Of a stretch of DNA of 35,066 bases, positions 14,778-21,911 are shown one piece after another. The DNA lies in contig JAIQGL010000044.1 of assembly GCA_020072585.1 (NCBI GenBank), positions 1 to 35,066 of the forward strand, in the 5' to 3' direction. The position numbers and the translations under genes are program-made. Under the pieces are notes generated by a model, which was not told the origin of the DNA, did no database searches, and saw only the letters and a program-made list of their open reading frames with translations. Within the stretch, counting starts at the first letter, position 1. Each line of letters begins with the position of its first letter. Source of the stretch: Terriglobia bacterium. Its GTDB lineage: Bacteria > Acidobacteriota > Terriglobia > Terriglobales > Acidobacteriaceae.

Positions 14778-15204
14778 ACCACAGAGGACACAGAGGAACA
14801 TAGAGTCAGTTCCAGTCTGTACCTTCGACAAATCGTTTTATGCCATCCTTGAGATGCCGTACGTGAAAATTAATCAAAAGACCGACGCTCTTCTTGCACA
14901 TGCGCATATAAGAAATGATCTGCGCCTCATGAACCGGCGCGATTCTCTCTACACACTTCAGTTCGACAACGACTAGGTCATTTACCAGAAGATCGATTCG
15001 GTATCCCAGGTCGATCCGAACAGTTTCATAAATAACCGGCAGTTCAACTTCAACCTTTACGTCAAAACCCAGCTTTCTCAGTTCATAGGCGATTCCAGCA
15101 GACCTGGGCCAAGAGCTGAATGCACCTTCATTGCAGAGCCAATGATCGCCGCAGTAACAGAGTTAACCCGATTCTCCTCCGTGCTCCTCTGTGTCCTCTG
15201 TGGT
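14778..15204. repeat. Inverted repeats framing the broken GxxExxY gene
   Basis: ACCACAGAGGACACAGAGGA at 14778-14797 is perfectly inverted at 15185-15204, and similarity extends to 28 bp with three mismatches (14778-14805 and 15177-15204). The pair encloses just the GxxExxY pseudogene between fadA and fadE, suggesting insertion as a unit. Confidence 0.75.
14806..15204 (-). pseudogene. GxxExxY-family protein, frameshifted by internal deletion
   Basis: On the minus strand one frame gives an N-terminal part (TAAIIGSAMKVHSALGPGLLES, to about 15090). Another frame gives the remainder from YELRKLGFDVKVEVELPVIY through GYRIDLLVNDLVVVELKCVE, PVHEAQIISYMRM and LLINFHVRHLKDGIKRF to a stop at 14806-14808. 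Together they match the GxxExxY family (PD-(D/E)XK-like fold, function unclear). The family's 'ESAYEACLAYEL' segment is shortened at the junction, and the frame ends PMN-stop, so about 19-20 bases appear lost, possibly between two CCTATGAA copies. The likely N-terminus reads into the flanking repeat. Confidence 0.75.
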
Positions 15205-15211
15205 GAAAAGC

Positions 15212-16390
15212 TCATTGAATATTCTCGAAAATCCCTGCCGCTCCCATGCCCCCGCCAATGCACATCGTCACGATTCCATACCGGCCGTTGCGGCGCTTCA
15301 GCTCTCGCAGAATCGTCGCCGTAAGTTTCGCTCCGGTGCATCCCAGAGGATGTCCCAGCGCCACCGCCCCGCCGTTGGGGTTGATCTTGTTTGGATCGAG
15401 CCCGCCTTCTTTAATTACAGAGAGGGCCTGCGCCGCGAACGCTTCGTTCAACTCGATCACATCAATGTCTTCCAGCTTCAATCCCGCCATCTTCAGGACT
15501 TTGGGAATTGCGTACACCGGCCCCAGACCCATCTCTTCCGGCAGATAGCCGGCCGTGGCAAAGGCCACAAAGCGCGCCATTGGTTTGATGCCGAGTTGCT
15601 TGGCCTTGTCAGCAGTCATTACAACGGTGGCGGCAGCCCCGTCTGAGGTTTGCGACGAATTGCCCGCGGTTACGCTGCCTCTGGCGTGGAACGCAGGTTT
15701 CAGCGCGGCCAGTGCTTCCAGCGTTGATTCCGCCCGCGGCCCTTCATCGACTTTAAAGATGATCTCCATACGCTTTGGCTTGGCGCCGTTGGGCGTGGTA
15801 AAGCTCACCGGCACGGGAACGATTTCATCCTCGAACCTGCCCGCCTGGATCGCCGCAATGGCTTTCTTGTGACTGTTCAGTGAAAACTCGTCGGCCTGCT
15901 GGCGCGTGATGCCGAAGCGTTTGGCCAGCCGCTCCGCCGTTAATCCCATGGAGAGATAGCTGTCTGGATAGTTGTTCATCAGCCAGGGATTGATGGAGAC
16001 CTTGTTTCCGCCCATGGGGATCATGCTCATCGACTCGGTGCCGCCGCCGATGGCAACCTCAGCACGCCCCGCCGCCACCGAATCCACCGCCAGCGAGATG
16101 GCTTGCAGTCCCGAGGAGCAGAAGCGATTGATGGTCATGGCGGAAACCTCCACCGGCAAACCCGCGCGGAGAGAGGCAATGCGGGCCACGTTCATCCCCT
16201 GCTCGGCTTCCGGCGTGGCGCAGCCGATGATGACATCTTCAATCTCTTTTTTGTCGAGCTGCGGGATACGCTCCAGCGCGCCCTTGATAGCCAAGGCGGC
16301 AAGATCGTCCGGGCGCGTGGCGCGCAGAGTGCCTTTGCCTGATTTTCCGACTGCGGTGCGAACCGAACTTGCGATCACGACTTCACGCAT
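15212..16390 (-). CDS. fadA: Acetyl-CoA C-acyltransferase (3-ketoacyl-CoA thiolase)
   Basis: 392 residues from the ATG at 16390, six bases after AGGAG. The thiolase fold has Cys91 (NRFCSSGLQ) as the acyl-carrying nucleophile, His347 (ALGHPLGCTGA) and Cys377 (TMCIGGGMGAA) as the general acid/base pair, and GGGTESMS in the loop domain. It cleaves 3-ketoacyl-CoA with CoA to give acetyl-CoA and the shortened acyl-CoA, the last beta-oxidation step in the cytoplasm. Sits in the fad operon downstream of fadN. A biosynthetic acetyl-CoA acetyltransferase is the alternative, but the operon context favours degradation. Confidence 0.93.
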   Translation of the reverse strand: MREVVIASSVRTAVGKSGKGTLRATRPDDLAALAIKGALERIPQLDKKEIEDVIIGCATPEAEQGMNVARIASLRAGLPVEVSAMTINRFCSSGLQAISLAVDSVAAGRAEVAIGGGTESMSMIPMGGNKVSINPWLMNNYPDSYLSMGLTAERLAKRFGITRQQADEFSLNSHKKAIAAIQAGRFEDEIVPVPVSFTTPNGAKPKRMEIIFKVDEGPRAESTLEALAALKPAFHARGSVTAGNSSQTSDGAAATVVMTADKAKQLGIKPMARFVAFATAGYLPEEMGLGPVYAIPKVLKMAGLKLEDIDVIELNEAFAAQALSVIKEGGLDPNKINPNGGAVALGHPLGCTGAKLTATILRELKRRNGRYGIVTMCIGGGMGAAGIFENIQ

Positions 16391-16411
16391 AAATAACTCC
16401 TGGCCTGTGCC

Positions 16412-16473
16412 GCCCCTCAAGGGGCTCAAACTCAATCTCTCTGCTTCTTCTTCCCCAGACCTTCCGGTCTGGG
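16412..16473. repeat. Two REP-like hairpins within the fad operon
   Basis: GCCCC-TCAA-GGGGC at 16412-16425 and CCCAGACC-TTCC-GGTCTGGG at 16454-16473, in the gap between the BamE-like gene and fadA. No T-run. They may stabilise or attenuate the message. Confidence 0.5.
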
Positions 16474-16503
16474 CTAACTCAGTTCGCGCCTCCGGCGCTG
16501 GTG

Positions 16504-17133
16504 TTATGGCGTCGGAGAAGGCGTAGCCGTCGCTGACGGTATTGCCTGTGGCGATGGACTCACTCCGGGTGTCGCGGTCATCGTCGGCGAAGCGGCTGGC
16601 GACGGCGAACTCTCCGGCATCGGCGTTGCCACTGCTGCCGGCGTCGGGCTTGGCTTAGGCTGCATGTTCACCGCGCTCTTGTCCGTCAATTTGCCGTCTG
16701 GACCAAAAAATATTTCAATTTCGCTATTCTGGCCGTTTGCTGCCAGTTCCTGCGGAATCACAACTTCATAGTTCCAATTCGAACCTACAAACTTGTCACC
16801 CTCTTTGTTCACTACGCAACGCGCGTAATCCGGAGCGCCCATCACGATCTCAACCTCTGCCTCGCTCATACCTGCGTGTAGCGTGCTGAACTGATGCATC
16901 CAGCGCTCGGCCGGCAGGTCTGACGTGTATGGCATCCGTATGCTGGTACGAAACTGGTCGAAATTCCGGTATTTTGAGTTTCGCGCCTCACAACGCTGCG
17001 CCTCTTCCCTGGCCGCTTTCACCTTTTTCTGAAAGAGAGCGTTTTCCTTTTCCAGGAACTCGTAGCCAATCACCATCAACCACGCTCCCAGCAGCACCAC
17101 AACCCCTGCTATGATCAGCCCGCGTTTTTTCAC
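16504..17133 (-). CDS. Membrane-anchored BamE/SmpA-like protein with Pro-rich tail
   Basis: 209 residues from a GTG at 17133 with AGGA upstream. An N-terminal signal anchor (LIIAGVVVLLGAWLMVIGYE) is followed by a short coiled stretch. A small domain at about 83-150 contains FSTLHAGMSEAEVEIVMGAP, the 'GMs--eV---lG-P' pattern of BamE/OmlA-like folds. A ~55-residue tail of Pro/Ser/Thr/Ala repeats (PSPTPAAVATPMPESSPSP) follows. No lipobox cysteine. It lies 43 bases after fadN and before fadA, so it is carried on the fad message, an unexpected partner for beta-oxidation. Function unknown. Confidence 0.8.
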   Translation of the reverse strand: MKKRGLIIAGVVVLLGAWLMVIGYEFLEKENALFQKKVKAAREEAQRCEARNSKYRNFDQFRTSIRMPYTSDLPAERWMHQFSTLHAGMSEAEVEIVMGAPDYARCVVNKEGDKFVGSNWNYEVVIPQELAANGQNSEIEIFFGPDGKLTDKSAVNMQPKPSPTPAAVATPMPESSPSPAASPTMTATPGVSPSPQAIPSATATPSPTP

Positions 17134-17176
17134 TCGTTCCTCAGTAGCTTGCCGGTCTTGAGCGTAAACTCTGCCG

Positions 17177-19678
17177 TTAGTTTCTTAATGGCTTGCCCGT
17201 TTTCAGCGTAAATTGGATTCTCTCCTGTGTCTTCTTCTCGCCGCAGAGCGACTTGAAGCCCTCGCGTTCCAGGTCAAGAATGTATTGCTCGCTTACCGGC
17301 GTCCCCGGCGTGACGTTACCGCCGCAGATCACCTCCGCCACCTTGGTTGCGACCTTCACATCATGGTCGCTGATGTATTCCGCCTGCTTCATTAGATGGA
17401 TCCCCAGCCGCAAAGTCGCCAGCACGTTTTCGCCCGGCGCCGGGATGTCCTTGCGCTGCACCGGGGCTTTGTATCCGGCGCGGGCCAGTTCCAATGCACG
17501 ATCTTTTGCATCGGCCAGGATACGCTCGCGGTTCATTGAGATGAGGTCTCCATCCGAAAGGAAGCCCAGGTCCCGCGCCTCATAAGCTGACGTGGAAACC
17601 TTGGCCATGGCGATGGTCTCAAAGATGCGCTTCAGGCCTTCCATCACTTCCACTGATTCGCCACGACCATCGGGCCGCACTGCTTTTGCATTGTCCAGCG
17701 CGCGCAGCAGCATCTCTTTGCAGCCACCGCCGCCCGGCAGCAATCCCACGCCGACCTCCACCAGTCCCATATACAGCTCAGAGTGCGGCTGGCGCGCCGC
17801 GGAGTGCAGATTGATCTCGCAGCCGCCGCCCAGCGTCATGCCAAAAGAAGCAGTCACCACGGGGCGTGAACAGAATTTGATGGCCTGCGTCATGCCCTGG
17901 AACTGCTTGATGGCCATGTCAACTTCGTCCCACTCTTCTTCCTGAACGGCCAGCATCAGCATCATCAGATTGGCGCCCACGGAAAAGTTGGCCGAGTCGC
18001 CGGTGATGACGAACGCTTCAAACTGGTCGCCGATACCGCCCGTCTTGAGCGACTGCGTGACCATCTGCACGATGTCGCCACCCAAGGCGTTCATCTTGGA
18101 GTGAAACTCAATGCAGCCCACGCCATCGCCCAAGTCGATGAGCGAAGCGCCGGCATTCTTCTTGACCACGCCGTTGGATTTCTTGGCGGTTGAGACCGAC
18201 CACACGCCTTCCGCAACTTTCACAGGCTGGTATTTGCCGGTGCGCAGATCAAAGTAAGCGCGGCCTGAGGGCGATGAAGGATCGTCTTTGTACCAGGTCT
18301 TTGCGCCTGCCGCCAGCAGCTTCTCCGCATTCGCCGCAACGGGCTTCCCTTCCTTCTTCATGCGTGCGACCGTTGTCTCCACGCCGGCCAGATCCCAGAC
18401 TTCAAACGGCCCGACTTCCCAGTTAAAGCCCATGCGCATGGCCTGATCGATCTCAACCACTGTGTCAGCAATTCCAGGAATGCGGTTCGCGGAGTAGGTC
18501 CACAGATCGCTGAGTGTGGTCCAGATAAACTGGGTGGCCTTGTCGCGCGGATCGCCGGCGAGGATGGTGCGCAAGCGCTCGCCCATGTCTTCAATATTCT
18601 TGGCCATCTCCAGCGCGGGGAATTTGACCTTCTGCGTGGGATGATACTCAAGCGTCTTCCAGTCGATGGCCTGCTTTTCCTCGCCCTGCGGGCCTTTCAC
18701 CTTCTTATAGAACCCGGACTTCACCTTGTCGCCCAGCAGCTTCTTTTCCAGCATCTGCTTGAAGAAATCCGGCAGCTTCAGGTCAGAGCGCTCGTCTTGT
18801 ACATTTTTGCTGAAGTTGGTAACCACGCTCCCCAGCACGTCCAGGCCTACCAGATCGATGGTGCGGAACGTAGGCGCCTTGGTCCAACCGCCGCTTGAGG
18901 TCAAGGCGTCAACTTCTTCAATGGTGAGGTCCATCTCCTGCATCACACGGAAGACGTTCAGCCCGGCAAATGTGCCGATGCGGTTGGCGATGAAGTTAGG
19001 CGTGTCTTTGGCCGTGACAATTCCCTTGCCCATGCGCACGTCACAGAAATGCGCCACGGTCTCAATCGCTGCGGGATCGGTTTCCGGCGTGGGAATAATT
19101 TCCAGCAGGCGCATGTAACGCGGCGGGTTGAAGAAGTGCGTGCCAAACCAGTGGCGGCGGAAATCTTCACTAAATCCCTGCGCAATGCTGGCCACGGGAA
19201 GGCCGCTGGTATTGGTGGTAATAATGCTGCCGGGCTTGCGCACGGCTTCAACCTTTTTGAGCAGGCCGCGCTTGATCTCCAGGTTCTCGGCCACGGCTTC
19301 AATGATCCAGTCGGCGTCGGCCAGCAGGTTCAGGTCGTCGTCAAAGGTGCCGATCATGATCAGCCGCTCCAGACCTTTTTCGAAGAATGCCGCAGGTTTG
19401 GATTTGACCGCGCCTTCCAGACCCGCGGTAACAATCTTTCTGCGCGCGGCTTTGTCCGTGCTCTGCGCCGCGTCTGGGGTGACGATATCCAGCAGAACGC
19501 AGGGCACGCCGGCGTTGGCGAAATGTGCCGCGATACGCGCTCCCATGGTACCGGCGCCCAGCACAGCAACTTTATTGATTCGTGGATGGCCGGCGGCGGA
19601 GTCGTGGCGCCCGGTTTGTACGGCTGCGCCAGTTGAAGTTCGATTTTGCGGGGCGGCAGGAACGGCAACATTACTCAT
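17177..19678 (-). CDS. fadN: 3-hydroxyacyl-CoA dehydrogenase / enoyl-CoA hydratase, FadN-type
   Basis: 833 residues. The dehydrogenase comes first: Rossmann motif GAGTMG at 41-46, catalytic-region GTHFFNPPRYMRLLE, and two C-terminal dimerisation domains to about residue 450. The crotonase domain follows (about 520-740), with the FSVGANL oxyanion segment and both expected glutamates (LGGGCEINL and GLVEVGVGLLPGG). This order is that of Bacillus FadN and opposite to E. coli FadB. It hydrates enoyl-CoA and oxidises the 3-hydroxyacyl-CoA with NAD+. First gene of the operon; CAGGAG precedes the ATG, and a FadR-like operator lies 290 bases upstream. Confidence 0.93.
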   Translation of the reverse strand: MSNVAVPAAPQNRTSTGAAVQTGRHDSAAGHPRINKVAVLGAGTMGARIAAHFANAGVPCVLLDIVTPDAAQSTDKAARRKIVTAGLEGAVKSKPAAFFEKGLERLIMIGTFDDDLNLLADADWIIEAVAENLEIKRGLLKKVEAVRKPGSIITTNTSGLPVASIAQGFSEDFRRHWFGTHFFNPPRYMRLLEIIPTPETDPAAIETVAHFCDVRMGKGIVTAKDTPNFIANRIGTFAGLNVFRVMQEMDLTIEEVDALTSSGGWTKAPTFRTIDLVGLDVLGSVVTNFSKNVQDERSDLKLPDFFKQMLEKKLLGDKVKSGFYKKVKGPQGEEKQAIDWKTLEYHPTQKVKFPALEMAKNIEDMGERLRTILAGDPRDKATQFIWTTLSDLWTYSANRIPGIADTVVEIDQAMRMGFNWEVGPFEVWDLAGVETTVARMKKEGKPVAANAEKLLAAGAKTWYKDDPSSPSGRAYFDLRTGKYQPVKVAEGVWSVSTAKKSNGVVKKNAGASLIDLGDGVGCIEFHSKMNALGGDIVQMVTQSLKTGGIGDQFEAFVITGDSANFSVGANLMMLMLAVQEEEWDEVDMAIKQFQGMTQAIKFCSRPVVTASFGMTLGGGCEINLHSAARQPHSELYMGLVEVGVGLLPGGGGCKEMLLRALDNAKAVRPDGRGESVEVMEGLKRIFETIAMAKVSTSAYEARDLGFLSDGDLISMNRERILADAKDRALELARAGYKAPVQRKDIPAPGENVLATLRLGIHLMKQAEYISDHDVKVATKVAEVICGGNVTPGTPVSEQYILDLEREGFKSLCGEKKTQERIQFTLKTGKPLRN

Positions 19679-19774
19679 CTTTGGAATCTCCTGTTTGGCA
19701 TCGCCTGGAGTTGGGTGGTGCGGGTGAGTAGACGAGTCTTGAGACGTTCCGAATCATAACAGTTTTCATCTTCC

Positions 19775-19822
19775 ATCCGGCGATCATGGCATCCGGCGAT
19801 CATGGCGTCCGGCGATCATGGC
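19775..19822. repeat. Three tandem 16-bp repeats in the fadN leader
   Basis: RTCCGGCGATCATGGC is repeated at 19775-19790, 19791-19806 and 19807-19822 with one variable base. It lies in the untranslated region between the promoter at 19961 and the fadN start at 19678. Confidence 0.85.
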
Positions 19823-19960
19823 GTCCAATAAGTCCTTAATAGGGACGAATTATCTGCAAAGCAAGGAGTTGTAACAGGGACCTGTGAACATGTCATGAAA
19901 TTCCTGCGGTAAAACTGGTTTACGTCAAGGGGGAGTTCAGGCATTTCGTTGACGTCCTAT

Positions 19961-19990
19961 ATTTTAATGAATGAACATTCATTCAGTCAA
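19961..19990 (-). promoter_or_regulatory. fad operon promoter with operator in its spacer
   Basis: Minus strand: TTGACT (19990-19985), 18 bases, TAAAAT (19966-19961). The palindrome at 19968-19985 fills the spacer. The transcript would carry a leader of about 275 bases. Confidence 0.65.
19968..19985. promoter_or_regulatory. FadR(TetR)-like operator palindrome
   Basis: TGAATGAACATTCATTCA: perfect 8-bp arms around CA. It closely matches the Bacillus FadR (TetR-family, acyl-CoA-responsive) box of the form TGAATGAnTAnTCATTCA. It would repress the fad operon until acyl-CoA is present. The regulator gene is not in the window. Confidence 0.75.
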
Positions 19991-20076
19991 CAATAAAGTC
20001 TTGTTTTCAAGTACTTCCAATTGGCAACTTCTTACTCAGGGCTTCCGTTTCTTTACGCCCTTATATTCCCCTTTTC

Positions 20077-20307
20077 TTAGAGGGCGCTCCATGGCTGGAA
20101 TGGATTTAAAAGCTCCGCAGGAGGCATGGACAAGCCGTAGGAAATCCTCATAAGGCCTTCAAAAGAAACGGTGCGCTCGGCCCTTTCGATCCTTCCTATT
20201 TCATTTGTCTGATAGTTGCAAAGCTCCGCCAGCCTCTCTTGTGAGAGGTCACGGCTCAGTCGCAGCTTCTTCAGTTGTCTGCCGAACAAAACCAATGCGT
20301 TGGGCAC
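20077..20307 (-). CDS. XRE-family regulator, downstream tandem copy
   Basis: 76 residues, one HTH_XRE domain (LKKLRLSRDLSQERLAELCN then EIGRIERAERTVSFEGLM). Clearly a paralogue of the next gene at 20368: both share PNAL-LFG at the start. The DNA just upstream still matches the paralogue's first codons (AAGACCCTATACG-CGTGCCC) with one extra base, so the original ATG has been put out of frame and a GTG at 20307 is the apparent start. No ribosome site is visible. It may be a functional short regulator or a decaying copy. Confidence 0.7.
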   Translation of the reverse strand: MPNALVLFGRQLKKLRLSRDLSQERLAELCNYQTNEIGRIERAERTVSFEGLMRISYGLSMPPAELLNPFQPWSAL

Positions 20308-20367
20308 GCCGTATAGGGTCTTAGGAGAAAGTGCAGCCCTGCCTCTTTATCAAGCTTCCCCTAATTG

Positions 20368-20670
20368 TCACTCCTTCCTGCGATTTAGCTTCTTTACCGC
20401 TTTTTCCAGCTCGATTGCATCGGCCAGAGTGTGCTTAGGGATAAGGCGGAAAAGCAACTCGGGCCGCACCTTGAGGCCGACGGAGAGCCGGATGACACGC
20501 TCAAACTTCATATTGGTTTCCGCGCGCTCCACACGGCCAATGTAATTCCTATGGACACCACAAAGCTCCGCGAGCTTCTCTTGTGAGAGCGCGCGTTCTT
20601 CACGCATTAGACGAATCTTTTTGCCGAACAAATCCAGGGCGTTGGGCACGCGTATAGGGTCTTTCGGCAT
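20368..20670 (-). CDS. XRE-family regulator, upstream tandem copy
   Basis: 100 residues, HTH_XRE at about 12-72 (FGKKIRLMREERALSQEKLA then ELCGVHRNYIGRVERAETN), with a lysine/arginine-rich end. It is 60 bases upstream of its paralogue on the same strand and diverges from the small gene at 20755. A 12-bp palindrome (20686-20697) sits 15 bases before its ATG, well placed for autoregulation. The ribosome site is poor (AGGGG abuts the ATG). Confidence 0.85.
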   Translation of the reverse strand: MPKDPIRVPNALDLFGKKIRLMREERALSQEKLAELCGVHRNYIGRVERAETNMKFERVIRLSVGLKVRPELLFRLIPKHTLADAIELEKAVKKLNRRKE

Positions 20671-20685
20671 CCCCTAAAAATCTAC

Positions 20686-20697
20686 ACCGTACACGGT
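20686..20697. promoter_or_regulatory. Palindromic operator candidate between divergent genes
   Basis: ACCGT-AC-ACGGT, perfect 5-bp arms, between the XRE start (20670) and a TATAAT at 20714-20719 reading towards the gene at 20755. Confidence 0.5.
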
Positions 20698-20754
20698 TAC
20701 ACCGCGTGCGTTGTATAATGCCACGTACTTTTCTTGCGTACGAATATATCAGAC

Positions 20755-20973
20755 ATGCACTACGTGGCTTGCTGGACTGAGGACGATGGCGTTTATTCCT
20801 GCGGGCATAAACACCACAGCATCGCGGAGGCAATGAACTGCCTTGTCCCGGATGGCGGGAGCTTTATTCGTGCTTATGACTACGGGGCCTTCCGGTCACT
20901 CAACCAGGGGGAGTATTTTCAGTTTGAACTCGCGTTGAGCAGGATGCGCTGGAGTTCGCGCAATAAAGCTTAA
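20755..20973 (+). CDS. Small hypothetical protein
   Basis: 72 residues from the ATG at 20755 (MHYVACWTEDDGVYSCGHKH then HSIAEAMNCLVPDGGSFIRA). A TTG at 20734 could add seven. Cys and His residues (C-x10-C-x-H-x-H-H) in the first third hint at a small metal-binding or beta-hairpin fold, but no family is recognised. It has a consensus -10 (TATAAT, 20714-20719) and its own terminator, and it diverges from the XRE gene, which may control it. Confidence 0.65.
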   Translation: MHYVACWTEDDGVYSCGHKHHSIAEAMNCLVPDGGSFIRAYDYGAFRSLNQGEYFQFELALSRMRWSSRNKA

Positions 20974-20986
20974 GGGCGCCCGCCTG

Positions 20987-21014
20987 GGCGCGGAGCATTC
21001 ATGTGCTCCGCGCC
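20987..21014 (+). terminator. Rho-independent-like terminator
   Basis: Perfect 11-bp stem GGCGCGGAGCA / TGCTCCGCGCC with a 6-base loop, followed by GTTTATTT. It lies 14 bases after the small gene at 20755. Confidence 0.75.
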
Positions 21015-21127
21015 GTTTATTTCCTTGAATGCGGGATCTACAGCCCGAAAATTGGGCTTGACGCATAGGCGAACATATGGCAAAGTAATCGTGCTCTGGG
21101 GTCCTTTGCGACCTTGTTTCACCCACG

Positions 21128-21149
21128 CCGGGCCGCTCAGGCGGCCCGG
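21128..21149. repeat. GC-rich hairpin
   Basis: CCGGGCCGC-TCAG-GCGGCCCGG, perfect 9-bp stem, no T-run. It lies 3' of the doubtful frame at 21167. Nothing else is recognised in 21015-21166. Confidence 0.5.
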
Positions 21150-21166
21150 AACCTGATCTTTGACAA

Positions 21167-21406
21167 TCAGCTGTTGGTAATCAGCGCCGGAGCAGGCCGG
21201 AATTTGCCAATCCTGATCAGGATTCGACCCACTCCATCAAGATGTGCGCTCTGGTGGGTCCCCAGGCTGTCTGGAGGTCTCTGCACGTGGACGATGCCGC
21301 CTTTAGGAATAGTTCCGGCGGGAGTTTTGGACAACTGGCCGAATCCATAGTGCCAGTAAGGTTCATCGGCTTCAGCTATATAGGGCAAATAATAACCTTG
21401 AGGCAT
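21167..21406 (-). CDS. Doubtful small hypothetical protein
   Basis: 79 residues from the ATG at 21406 (MPQGYYLPYIAEADEPYWHY then GFGQLSKTPAGTIPKGGIVH). Codon choice looks ordinary for the region, and a hairpin follows the stop, but there is no ribosome site, no recognised family and no obvious promoter. It may be a real orphan or a remnant of a gene disturbed by the nearby IS. Confidence 0.35.
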   Translation of the reverse strand: MPQGYYLPYIAEADEPYWHYGFGQLSKTPAGTIPKGGIVHVQRPPDSLGTHQSAHLDGVGRILIRIGKFRPAPALITNS

Positions 21407-21551
21407 GGGCAGAATTGTAGACCGGATCAAGAAGACGAGATTTCAAATTTGAAATTTAAAATTTGTGAATTGGTCTCAACCAAGGGGTCACTCTACGACC
21501 CTCTGCCGATGTTTTCAGCTGGAGTGCCCCCCCGAGGTGAGACAGGGGAAA

Positions 21552-21911
21552 GTGTCACACTATGCAGGAAAGGAACTGCAAGTGGTGAGAAGAAGAGGGC
21601 TGGAGTTTTGGAAGAACGCGGTGGCCAGGATGAAAGGCTGCGAGAACGTGGTGGCACTGGCCCGAGAGTTGAAGGTAGAGAAGCGGCAGCTGTACTTTTG
21701 GCGGTCACGGTTGGATCCAGCGGCGGCAGGGCGGGCGCAGAGTCCGCGGGAAGCTGGCTTGAGCAAGGAAGTGGAGCAGTTGAAGCGAGTGCTGGCGGAG
21801 AAGGTGCTGGAAGTGGATTTTTTCAAAGGTGCCTTGCACAAAGTCGAGGTTCGACGCCAGGGCAAAGGAAGCAGTGGCGCGAAGGCATCTACGACCAGAT
21901 CCGGGAAGTGA
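21552..21911 (+). CDS. IS3-family transposase OrfA
   Basis: About 119 residues from a GTG at 21552 that follows AGGGG in the terminal repeat. A helix-turn-helix segment (ENVVALARELKVEKRQLYFW) and a leucine-zipper-like stretch (LSKEVEQLKRVLAEKVLEVD) are the standard OrfA parts for end binding and multimerisation. The stop overlaps the orfB start as TGATG (21909-21913). A T6 run at about 21818-21823 could allow a -1 frameshift to make an OrfAB fusion. Longer in-frame starts (21465) lie outside the element. Confidence 0.75.
   Translation: MSHYAGKELQVVRRRGLEFWKNAVARMKGCENVVALARELKVEKRQLYFWRSRLDPAAAGRAQSPREAGLSKEVEQLKRVLAEKVLEVDFFKGALHKVEVRRQGKGSSGAKASTTRSGK

Noticed and set aside
21242-21910. 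Long N-terminal extension of OrfB
   Set aside because: It lies mostly outside the IS or out of frame with orfA; the ATG in TGATG is the natural start.
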